This document shows positions 51,008 through 59,421 of a DNA stretch of 64,000 bases, piece after piece. The stretch comes from an uncultured SAR116 cluster alpha proteobacterium (GTDB lineage Bacteria > Pseudomonadota > Alphaproteobacteria > Puniceispirillales > Marisalimonadaceae). The position numbers were made by a program, and so were the translations under genes. Under the pieces are notes generated by a model. The model saw only the letters and a program-made list of their open reading frames with translations. It had not been told where the DNA came from and did not search any database. The stretch is taken from the NCBI GenBank assembly GCA_902622745.1, contig CACNQW010000001.1, forward strand, positions 34,886 through 98,885, written 5' to 3'. The number at the start of each line of letters is the position of its first letter. The stretch's first letter is position 1.

Positions 51008-51909
51008 TATAAATCTCCTTTAAAATAATTTTTCCAATCATGCGTAGGATTAAAGCCCAAAATATCTCTAATTTTCTTTGAAGATAATATTGCTTCGTAT
51101 TTGTCCATTTTCCTTCTCATTTTTACATTAGGAAAAAATTGTTTAACTATTTCCTCAGTTGATAAATTAACTGAGTTAGTATTATGAGTGACATTAAAAA
51201 CCTCATAACCTAGTCCGTCTTTATTTATGCATAGCTCTATAGCTTGAGCTAAATCTCTGGCATCAATATAATTAAAGAGATTTCGTAATCTTACACGTGG
51301 ATTTTTACAAAATTCTTCAAACCTATGATATTCATTAGGTTCAATAATATTACCAATTCTTAATGCATAAATATCGATACCTGTTCTTTTTTGAAAAGCT
51401 TTGCCTATTTGTTCATTTAAAACTTTTGAAAGACCATAGCTATCTGTAGGGCTTGTTTCATAATCCTCTTCGATTGGAAGCCATTTAGGTATTGGATTTC
51501 CTTGAGCAAAACAAAAACCATATGTTGTTTCTGAAGATGCAAAGATAATTTTTTTAATTCCTAATTTTGTAGCTGCTTCTATAACATTATAAGTGCCTAA
51601 TGTATTGATACGAAATGTTTCATTATCTGGCTTAACTAAAATTCGTGGTATAGCTGCTAAATGAACAACCGCTTTAAAACTTTTTAGACCCTCACCTGAT
51701 TTTAATTCTGGTATATTTGCATAACCAGATAAAGCATTAAATAATTGACCAGAGTCAGTAATATCTAAGTTTATATTATCTACTCCATCCATTACAAGTG
51801 GAACAAGGTCTGCATTTACAACTGAATAACCTTTTTCTAATAAATACGGAATTAAATATTTACCAGCTTTACCGCTTCCTCCTGTTACAAATATTTTAGA
51901 ACTTGTCAT
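51007..51909 (-). CDS. NAD-dependent epimerase/dehydratase (extended SDR)
   Basis: 300 aa; IFVTGGSGKAGKYLIPYLLEKGY, SSETTYGF, DSYGLSKVLNE (YxxxK). Confidence 0.9.
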   Translation of the reverse strand: MTSSKIFVTGGSGKAGKYLIPYLLEKGYSVVNADLVPLVMDGVDNINLDITDSGQLFNALSGYANIPELKSGEGLKSFKAVVHLAAIPRILVKPDNETFRINTLGTYNVIEAATKLGIKKIIFASSETTYGFCFAQGNPIPKWLPIEEDYETSPTDSYGLSKVLNEQIGKAFQKRTGIDIYALRIGNIIEPNEYHRFEEFCKNPRVRLRNLFNYIDARDLAQAIELCINKDGLGYEVFNVTHNTNSVNLSTEEIVKQFFPNVKMRRKMDKYEAILSSKKIRDILGFNPTHDWKNYFKGDL

Positions 51910-51945
51910 ATATCCCTCAAAAATATAATTTTCTATTAATATATT

Positions 51946-52036
51946 TGTAGACTAAATTATGGACTGAATAAATATTAGATTATAAAATATAAGTAAATAA
52001 GATGATTAAGATTGAATAGTGAGGAGGTTGTCTTCG
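51946..52036 (+). repeat. att-like island repeat, copy B
   Basis: tgtagactaaattatggactgaataaatattagattataaaatataagtaaataagatgattaagattgaatagtgaggaggttgtcttcg. Confidence 0.88.
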
Positions 52037-52101
52037 CTATCCAAAACTAGTATTTGTAGATTACTATCAATCTAATATTAACTTTGAATTGGAGATAGAT
52101 T

Positions 52102-52815
52102 TTGTTTAAATTATGTATTTTACAGGCTGGACCAATAAACAAAGACCTCATCCAAGATTACCCATCATATGATAAAATGTTTTCATCGTTTTTTAATGAA
52201 AAAATAAAATTTTGGAATATAGATGTTTATAATATTTACGAAAATAATTTTCCTGAAAAGTTAACTTCTTATAACGCATTTCTTATAACTGGAAGCTCCT
52301 ACGGCGTTTACGAAAATCATTCATGGATTAAAAAACTTTTTGAAGTAATAAAAAAAATTGTTCATTTTAAAATACCCTTGCTTGGAATTTGCTTTGGACA
52401 CCAAGCTATTGCTCAAGCTTTAGGTGGACATGTAGTAAAATCTTCGAAAGGATGGGGAATTGGTATAAAAGAAATAACAACAAAAAATTACAAGAGCTTA
52501 TTAGGTAATTTTAAAAAATTAAATCTTATTTTCTTTCATCAAGACCAAGTTGTAAAATTACCCCTGAATGCTAAATTAATAGGGAGTAATTCATTCTGTA
52601 ATATATCATCTTTTTCAATGGGTGATACTGTTTTAGCTCTTCAAGCCCATCCTGAATTTAATAAAGATTTTAGTTTAAAATTATTACATGCAAGAAAGTG
52701 TAGTATTGAACCTTTAACGTATTTAGAATCTATAAATGAACTTGAAACATTAGAGCATGATGGTGAACTTATAACACCTAATATTATCAACTTTCTGGAG
52801 CAAAAATTTAATTAG
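52102..52815 (+). CDS. Class I glutamine amidotransferase-like protein (GMP synthase GATase-like)
   Basis: 237 aa (TTG start in track); LITGSSYGVYE, LLGICFGHQAIAQALGG, LQAHPEF. Confidence 0.88.
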   Translation: MFKLCILQAGPINKDLIQDYPSYDKMFSSFFNEKIKFWNIDVYNIYENNFPEKLTSYNAFLITGSSYGVYENHSWIKKLFEVIKKIVHFKIPLLGICFGHQAIAQALGGHVVKSSKGWGIGIKEITTKNYKSLLGNFKKLNLIFFHQDQVVKLPLNAKLIGSNSFCNISSFSMGDTVLALQAHPEFNKDFSLKLLHARKCSIEPLTYLESINELETLEHDGELITPNIINFLEQKFN

Positions 52816-52821
52816 GCCAAT

Positions 52822-53865
52822 TTAATTTTCTGCTTTTAATTCATCAGCTAAATTTTTCATTAGTTCCTTAGCTGATAAATCTCTAACTTGATTAAAATTT
52901 ATTCCAGCCCAAAGATTTATAAATTCACCATTATTATGATTTTGGGATACTCTTCTTAATGGTGTTGTAATAGTATTTTGAATTGGGAATGGAAAAATTT
53001 TTTTTCCATCCATTTCCTCAATAAATTTGTTATTAATACCTCTAGCCATTCTGCCTGAAAATGCTTTTGTAATTTTAGTTTTTCTTTGTTGTTCATTTAA
53101 AAGATAATGTTTGTGAATATAAGAAGTTCCTGCTTCAGGACATGTCAAAAAAGCTGTTCCTAATTGTGCAGCTTTAGCACCAATATTAATAACTCGTTTT
53201 ATATGTTTTCCTTCCATGATACCACCTGCAGCAACAACTGGTAGAGAGACGTTTTCTAAAATTTTGATTAATAAATTGTCTAATGTAATTTTTTCATCAA
53301 TATTTTCTTGATCAAAAATACCTCTATGTCCCCCTGCTTCTATGCCCTGAGCGACAATAAAATCTGCTCCAACATTCTCTATACTTTTTGCTTCAATGAT
53401 ATTGGTTGCAGTAATTCCTACTTTTATTCCAAATGATTGTATTTTTTTTATTATATCTATTGATGGGATACCTAAATGAAATGTAATTATTGAAGGCAGA
53501 TTTTTTAAAGTTGCTTCTATTTGCGATTCTAAATCTATGTAAAAAGGTTCTTTAGGAATATTTATATCGTATTTCTCAATTAATGATAAACTTTCAACAG
53601 CTTTAAGTGCTTCTTCTTGTACTTCTTTATCTGGTAGTTTTACAGGTTTAAAAACAAAAAAATTTGCATTTATAAATCCTGCAGTTAATTTCTTTGTGGC
53701 ATTAAGTATCTCATCTATTTTTTTAGGGCTGGTAAAACTAAAACCAAAACTTCCAACTCCTCCTGAGTTAGCGACTACACTAGCAAGTTCTGGTGTGTTA
53801 AAACCACCCGCCATGGGAGCCTGAATTATTGGTAATTTTAATTTAGAAAAGTTGAAGACATTCAT
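52822..53865 (-). CDS. Nitronate monooxygenase (2-nitropropane dioxygenase family)
   Basis: 347 aa; PIIQAPMAGGFNTPELASVVANSGGVGSFG, FIVAQGIEAGGHRG, PVVAAGGIMEG. Confidence 0.92.
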   Translation of the reverse strand: MNVFNFSKLKLPIIQAPMAGGFNTPELASVVANSGGVGSFGFSFTSPKKIDEILNATKKLTAGFINANFFVFKPVKLPDKEVQEEALKAVESLSLIEKYDINIPKEPFYIDLESQIEATLKNLPSIITFHLGIPSIDIIKKIQSFGIKVGITATNIIEAKSIENVGADFIVAQGIEAGGHRGIFDQENIDEKITLDNLLIKILENVSLPVVAAGGIMEGKHIKRVINIGAKAAQLGTAFLTCPEAGTSYIHKHYLLNEQQRKTKITKAFSGRMARGINNKFIEEMDGKKIFPFPIQNTITTPLRRVSQNHNNGEFINLWAGINFNQVRDLSAKELMKNLADELKAEN

Positions 53866-53915
53866 AATTCTAATAATACATATTTAGTAATCTTTTCATA
53901 TGAATAATTATTAAT

Positions 53916-54006
53916 TGTAGACTAAATTGCAGACTGAATTATGATTAGTCTATAAAATCTAACTAAATCAGATGATTAAAATGGAATAATGAGGAGGTTG
54001 TCTCCC
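53916..54006 (+). repeat. att-like island repeat, copy C
   Basis: tgtagactaaattgcagactgaattatgattagtctataaaatctaactaaatcagatgattaaaatggaataatgaggaggttgtctccc. Confidence 0.88.
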
Positions 54007-54077
54007 CATATATTGATTTTTCTATGAATTAGTAATATGAGAAAGAAACTTGTTAATGTTAAAAAGTCCTGCCAATT

Positions 54078-54731
54078 ATGATTAATGAAGTTAGAAATAA
54101 ATGGAACGAATTTCCAGAGTTAAAAAGTTGTCACCATTTTTTGTACGATGATTTGTACAGAGATGGAAAAAAATTTGTTCTATTCATGGGCATCAATCCC
54201 GGAGAACCAAAAAAAGATTGGATTGAATTTCCTGAAGGGTTATGTGAAGAAAGCAGACACATAAATTTTAGAAAAGATAACAACAATTTACCTAAAAGCT
54301 CAACTACATGGTTCAAAATTATCGAAAAAATGGTACCAAATTATTTCGGTGTTATACAGAGTGAATTATTTTTTTGGAGTTCACCAGACATTAAAACTTT
54401 AAATAATAGAATTCCTGACTGGCAAAACTCAAAAATACTCAACTTTTGTACAAAAGCTAATTTATGGTTATTAAAAAATTATAAAATTGATTTGGTAATT
54501 GTAACTTCAGTTAGTAACATAGGATTGTTTGGTAAAAAATATCAATTAAAATTAATTGAAAAATTCTTTTCAAAATATAACAAAAGAAGGTTAGTAGAAA
54601 AGCATATTTCAGATATTGGAACACCTTGGCTTTTTTGTTTACATCCTACAGGAACACGTGGTTTAACAAAAAAAGCTAGAGATGAAATCATAGAAATTAT
54701 AAATCAACAATGTAATTCAATGATTGTATAG
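54078..54731 (+). CDS. Putative DUF1643/uracil-DNA-glycosylase-fold-like protein
   Basis: 217 aa; FVLFMGINPGEP near N-terminus and LHPTGTRGLTKKARDEI near C-terminus resemble the two UDG-fold motifs. Confidence 0.5.
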   Translation: MINEVRNKWNEFPELKSCHHFLYDDLYRDGKKFVLFMGINPGEPKKDWIEFPEGLCEESRHINFRKDNNNLPKSSTTWFKIIEKMVPNYFGVIQSELFFWSSPDIKTLNNRIPDWQNSKILNFCTKANLWLLKNYKIDLVIVTSVSNIGLFGKKYQLKLIEKFFSKYNKRRLVEKHISDIGTPWLFCLHPTGTRGLTKKARDEIIEIINQQCNSMIV

Positions 54732-54879
54732 TTTAATTTTTATTTTTTTAAATTAATTAACTTGGAAAAATGTCAATAAGTATGAATTTATGTAAGTTAA
54801 AATAATTAAGTCTTTTTGCCAAAATTATTTTTAAAAATCTACATCAAATACGTAAATCATTTCTAAGTTTTTTTTACTT

Positions 54880-55197
54880 TTATTTTAATAAAACAACACG
54901 AATCTCATCTCTGTCATCGTGTGAATATCCCAAATTTTTTAATTCTTCATCAAGACCTTTATCAGAAAAGTACATATCTATTGCATCACAAATTTTTTCA
55001 TCTTCATCATCTGAAATTTCGTCTGAATCTCTATCTTCAATTCCAACATCAATGTACATTGACCAGTCGTTCTTTTCTCCAGTTACTCTTAAAGAAACCG
55101 TAGCCAATGAGCCATCATCAATTAAATTTGTAAGCAAACCAATTTCCATGATTTTATCACTAATAGTTTCACACAAATCTTCAAGTTCTTCGGTCAT
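54880..55197 (-). CDS. Small acidic hypothetical protein
   Basis: 105 aa ORF, AGGAG-like RBS upstream (minus strand aaaaggagtttgaaatg). Confidence 0.6.
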   Translation of the reverse strand: MTEELEDLCETISDKIMEIGLLTNLIDDGSLATVSLRVTGEKNDWSMYIDVGIEDRDSDEISDDEDEKICDAIDMYFSDKGLDEELKNLGYSHDDRDEIRVVLLK

Positions 55198-55531
55198 TTC
55201 AAACTCCTTTTAAATTGTTAAACTTCGTAATTTCATTAATTAAAGTAAAAATATTTTATATGAAAATCAAAATATACATAAGTTTAAAAATATATTTTTA
55301 GAAAAATCAAAGAAAAAATTAAAAAATAGTTTAGATTATAAGAGGTGATTTTAATCAGTAAACGAGATAGTAAAAAGTAGAATATTTTTTTAGATATAAA
55401 GACTTTAAATTAAAAGAAGCAATTAAAGAGGGACATTTCAATATTAATATTATTACACTATCTAAATATCTTCTTGAATTATTCAAATGATAATATTAGT
55501 TTTTTTTAATTAATTAAAAAAACTTGATATT

Positions 55532-56128
55532 ATGACCAACAATAAAATAGAAAAAAAATTCAAATACAATTTAAGGTTAGAGGGTCATGGTGGGCAAATT
55601 TCTGTTTCCAAAATAAATAGGAATCAATATCAATATTGGAGTAAGAAACAGCATGATTTAATAAATCATCTTATGACTGAAGATGGATTTAATAGTATTA
55701 ATAAAAATTTGAGATTAATTAAAGAAGCAACTTATTGGGAAAAGGGTAATATCTTATATGAATATGGAGTTGAGTATTGTGAAAACTCTTTCCTCATAGT
55801 AAAAAATGATAATGAAGAAGAGATTTTTACTACATCATTGGATATTGACGAACTTGAAGAAAAAAATATTGAAATAGATGAAAAATATGATCCTAAATTA
55901 TTTGACGATGTATTATATTATTATGACATAAGACATGCTGAAAAGGGTGAATTTTTAAATCAAGATTTAGAGTTAGATGAAAAATTTGATCCTTCTAAAA
56001 TTAAAATTGTATACAGTGAAACCAACGATTGGTATTTAGTAACAAATTTATATTATGATAATAATGAGTTAGTAGAGGGCTCTAGCACAGACAGTAAAGG
56101 TGTATCGGCATTTGTTAATGAACTTTAA
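55532..56128 (+). CDS. Acidic hypothetical protein
   Basis: 198 aa ORF; internal near-repeat IEIDEKYDP / LELDEKFDP. Confidence 0.55.
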   Translation: MTNNKIEKKFKYNLRLEGHGGQISVSKINRNQYQYWSKKQHDLINHLMTEDGFNSINKNLRLIKEATYWEKGNILYEYGVEYCENSFLIVKNDNEEEIFTTSLDIDELEEKNIEIDEKYDPKLFDDVLYYYDIRHAEKGEFLNQDLELDEKFDPSKIKIVYSETNDWYLVTNLYYDNNELVEGSSTDSKGVSAFVNEL

Positions 56129-56205
56129 ATAAAATTGAATTTTAAAAATTCTAGATAATTTAAGGCTCTAAAACAAAGTAATCTAAACTTATCTACATTA
56201 CCCCT

Positions 56206-56790
56206 TCAATTTGTTAAGTTTCTCTTTCTAACCGCATTTCCATTTATTAGTTTAGAAGTAACCCAACCAAGTACACCTAAAAGAAAGACAGTTTGATAAA
56301 GAGGCCTTTTTCTTTTATTTTCTTTATTATCTCCAAATATTAATCCTACAATTAAAATCAATAATATTGAACATAGTAAAACTTTCAAAACGCTTATAAG
56401 TAACCCAAATATTATTCCATTATGATATATGGAGGTAAAAATTGTTGAAATTATAAGGCATAAACTTACGATTAATGATAAAAAATAAATATTTGAATTT
56501 TCTTGATAATGTAAGTTTTTCAGATAGTTATCTGCACCTTCAGGCATTGTAATTTCAACGTAAAAATATGCTAAAATTGGTATTATTATGATACCTAAAG
56601 TTTGAGATAAATCTAATCCATCATTAAAAATGATAACTCTATTAGAAAAACCAAGTGCTAATAATATTAAGAATGTAATCAGTATTAAGAAAAGTAATAC
56701 ATCATTATTTAAAACATGCTCGTTTAAAAGTTCAACATAATTAAACTTTTTGAAATCTAAATCATTAAAGATATCACTGATGTAATCCAT
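56206..56790 (-). CDS. Polytopic membrane hypothetical protein
   Basis: 194 aa, about five hydrophobic segments. Confidence 0.55.
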   Translation of the reverse strand: MDYISDIFNDLDFKKFNYVELLNEHVLNNDVLLFLILITFLILLALGFSNRVIIFNDGLDLSQTLGIIIIPILAYFYVEITMPEGADNYLKNLHYQENSNIYFLSLIVSLCLIISTIFTSIYHNGIIFGLLISVLKVLLCSILLILIVGLIFGDNKENKRKRPLYQTVFLLGVLGWVTSKLINGNAVRKRNLTN

Positions 56791-56819
56791 TTTAAATATT
56801 TACATTTAAATTTTGTTTG

Positions 56820-57284
56820 TCATGAAGTGTATTCCTCGTCATTCCAGTAAACTTTCGTTTCTACATACTCATATTTGGTATCTTTGGTATTAAGAAAAGC
56901 AGCTGCAATTTCCTTTGGAAGTTTTAAACCTTTAAAACCATGTTTTGCGACATTAGAAAAATCATCATATGTAGCATCTTGCACTCTTTCAAAAAACAAA
57001 TTTACTTTATTTTCTTCTGGAACATTTTCAGGATTAAGAATTTCTATATCTTCATAGCTTATTGGCTCATCTGTATCGTAATCTTCCAAAAACATATTAA
57101 CAGAAATACCAAAAGAATTTGTGTCTATTGGATAAAGACCAAAACCAAGACTTATTTTAGGTGCTTCTGGTGTAAATTTTGATAAAACAGCATCTCTAAA
57201 AGGTTGTTCTAAAGCAAATAAGTCTTCTTGGCATTCATCCATAAAATTTTCAATTAATTTTTCTAATTCATTATTTTCTGACAT
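56820..57284 (-). CDS. Acidic hypothetical protein
   Basis: 154 aa ORF between membrane protein and island end. Confidence 0.58.
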   Translation of the reverse strand: MSENNELEKLIENFMDECQEDLFALEQPFRDAVLSKFTPEAPKISLGFGLYPIDTNSFGISVNMFLEDYDTDEPISYEDIEILNPENVPEENKVNLFFERVQDATYDDFSNVAKHGFKGLKLPKEIAAAFLNTKDTKYEYVETKVYWNDEEYTS

Positions 57285-57367
57285 AAATGATATTCCTCAA
57301 TTAGTTAAAAATTTACAACATTAGAAATAATGTTCAATCAAAAGGTTTTATAAATCAATATATAAAT

Positions 57368-57461
57368 TGTAGACTAAATTGTAGACTGCAAAATTATAAG
57401 TCTATAAAATATAAGTTAATCAGATGATTAAAATGGAATAACGAGGAGGTTCTCTCCGCCA
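57368..57461 (+). repeat. att-like island repeat, copy D (right boundary with intact tRNA-Ser core)
   Basis: tgtagactaaattgtagactgcaaaattataagtctataaaatataagttaatcagatgattaaaatggaataacgaggaggttctctccgcca. Confidence 0.92.
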
Positions 57462-57567
57462 AAAGAAATTTTGTTTATGAAAAAAAAATTTTTATCTACA
57501 ATTCTTATAATTTTACTTTTACAAGAAAGTATATTCGAAATAATTGTGAATATTACAATATCAACTC

Positions 57568-57909
57568 ATGATGGCTAATTCAGGTATATATTGGATTGAT
57601 ATTACTTTTAATTTTTGTGTAAAGTTTTTGCACAAAGTTGCTGATCATCTTGGTATTTCTTATGAAGAAATCAATGTTTGGATATTTGTAATAATAGGTC
57701 CTTCATTTTTTCTAATATCTGTTTATTTAAATTATTATTTTTACAAAAAAACAAAAATATTAAAGAAAATAATTGAATTTCAAAATAAAGAATTGACAGA
57801 AATTAATGAAGTAGAGGTGGAAGAAAAAAAAATAGATTACCTTAAAATTTTAATTATTATTATACTCATTATTTTTATAATTTATTTTTTAGAAGCAAAT
57901 AATTTATAG
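57568..57909 (+). CDS. Small membrane hypothetical protein
   Basis: 113 aa with N- and C-terminal hydrophobic segments. Confidence 0.5.
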   Translation: MMANSGIYWIDITFNFCVKFLHKVADHLGISYEEINVWIFVIIGPSFFLISVYLNYYFYKKTKILKKIIEFQNKELTEINEVEVEEKKIDYLKILIIIILIIFIIYFLEANNL

Positions 57910-57960
57910 TTATAATTGTTAAAATTTTCTGTATTAAATTGTATCTTCACATTTAACTTA

Positions 57961-58323
57961 TTAATAAACAAATGTTCTATCTGATTGTAAAGATAGATTA
58001 AGAAGGGTTTTAGGAAAAACTTTAATTGAATTGGCATCTTTTAAATCTTTTTCTGTGACACCTCTGATTTCACAAGATATTGCAGAAACATATATTGGTA
58101 CTTTCGCATTCACTAAAATAGAAAAATGTTCGCTAAGTTTTCCAGTGCCTAAACCAACCAAGCTATCTAACACAGGTTTCCTTATTAAACTCACTGCATC
58201 AGCGTTTAAGAAAACTGTAACTTCGTGCCCCTCTTCCACAGCTGTTCTTGCCAGCATAAATCCTAGAGAAGCTTTTGTGGGATTATTTGTACCATTTGTT
58301 ATATTAAATAACAGTTTTGCCAT
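57961..58323 (-). CDS. DsrE/DsrF-like family protein
   Basis: 120 aa; LFNITNGTNNPTKASLGFMLARTAVEEGHEVTVFLNADAV; VPIYVSAISCEIRGV. Confidence 0.8.
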   Translation of the reverse strand: MAKLLFNITNGTNNPTKASLGFMLARTAVEEGHEVTVFLNADAVSLIRKPVLDSLVGLGTGKLSEHFSILVNAKVPIYVSAISCEIRGVTEKDLKDANSIKVFPKTLLNLSLQSDRTFVY

Positions 58324-58722
58324 TTAATAATAATAACAGTTTTGACATTAAATAATATTAAATACTTTTATATTTATTAATTTTTATACAATTTTTTTCA
58401 ATTATTACTGGACCTTTATATAAATCAATAAAGTCTTTTCTCATGTTTTCAGCACGAATTTTGCATTGTTAGTGTGTATTTATTAAACCTATTTTATCTT
58501 TTAAAATTACGCATTCCATATTAATTAGATTGCACACAGAGATGATAGCTTGGAACATAATAACCTCTTTTTTTCAGTTATTAATATCAAGCTGAATGAT
58601 AAGATGGGAATAATATTTTTACTGAATTATAAAAAAAATTAAAAATGGTTAAATAAAAACCATAATTTAATTTAGTTGCTTATTAAATACTCATCGAAGA
58701 GATACTTAAATGAAATAAAATT

Positions 58723-59244
58723 TTAATACATTAAAGGATCATTACTTCTTTTCCACAAAATTTTTGTTTTACTAATATGTTTCAATAAAAGTTTTTCTTT
58801 ATCACTGTAAAGATATCCAGTTGTACCATTAATAAAATATCCACCATCCTCTGGAATATCTGTGAATAAATAATATTCATCTTTCAATTCATCTTTTGTC
58901 ACTAGATGTGTTTTTTCTTCAGTTAAAATTTTATCCCACCATTCTTCTTTAGTTCTTTTGGTAATAAAAATATCTTTAATTGTATCATCAACATTTGTAA
59001 GTTGATGTCGGATTATATTTTTTACAGTTCGACGTTTTGTTTTAAGTTTTCTAGATTTTTCAAATTTATTTTTTTTAAAACTCTCAAGACATGATTTTGA
59101 AATACCAGTAACTTTCCATGACCATGATTCACCAACTAATAGTGATTTAAATACCAGTTTTTTTTTTTCAAAACTTAGTTCGCTATCATATAATTTTAAA
59201 TATATATCAAATATTGCCGATGATTTATGATTGTAGAAACGCAT
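58723..59244 (-). CDS. Hypothetical protein
   Basis: 173 aa ORF; no family recognised. Confidence 0.5.
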   Translation of the reverse strand: MRFYNHKSSAIFDIYLKLYDSELSFEKKKLVFKSLLVGESWSWKVTGISKSCLESFKKNKFEKSRKLKTKRRTVKNIIRHQLTNVDDTIKDIFITKRTKEEWWDKILTEEKTHLVTKDELKDEYYLFTDIPEDGGYFINGTTGYLYSDKEKLLLKHISKTKILWKRSNDPLMY

Positions 59245-59421
59245 TTTACTATACAGATGTTAAACATACAACAGATTGAGCAAAGTTAAAATTAAAAGAT
59301 CAATTAAATTTATAAATAATTAATGCTTAAAATTTAATCATTAATGAAACTATATAATTAATTTTGACAAATATAATGGCATTCATAGCAACTTAATATA
59401 TGTTATATTTGGGGAGTTTTT

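Larger units (their letters stand above)
41867..57461 (+). mobile_element. Integrative genomic island inserted at tRNA-Ser(GGA)
   Basis: Tyrosine integrase directly next to the tRNA; 11-bp tRNA 3'-end core TCTCTCCGCCA at 41867-41877 repeated at 57451-57461; paired TGTAGAC arm-like sites near both ends. Confidence 0.82.

Noticed and set aside
50596-57461. Four similar ~91-94 bp repeats as a possible CRISPR array
   Set aside because: Repeats are too long and separated by 1.2-3.4 kb of coding sequence; no cas genes. They fit att/arm sites instead.
41878-57461. Prophage or ICE interpretation of the island
   Set aside because: Only an integrase and HTH proteins suggest phage ancestry; no capsid, portal, large terminase, relaxase or T4SS genes seen.
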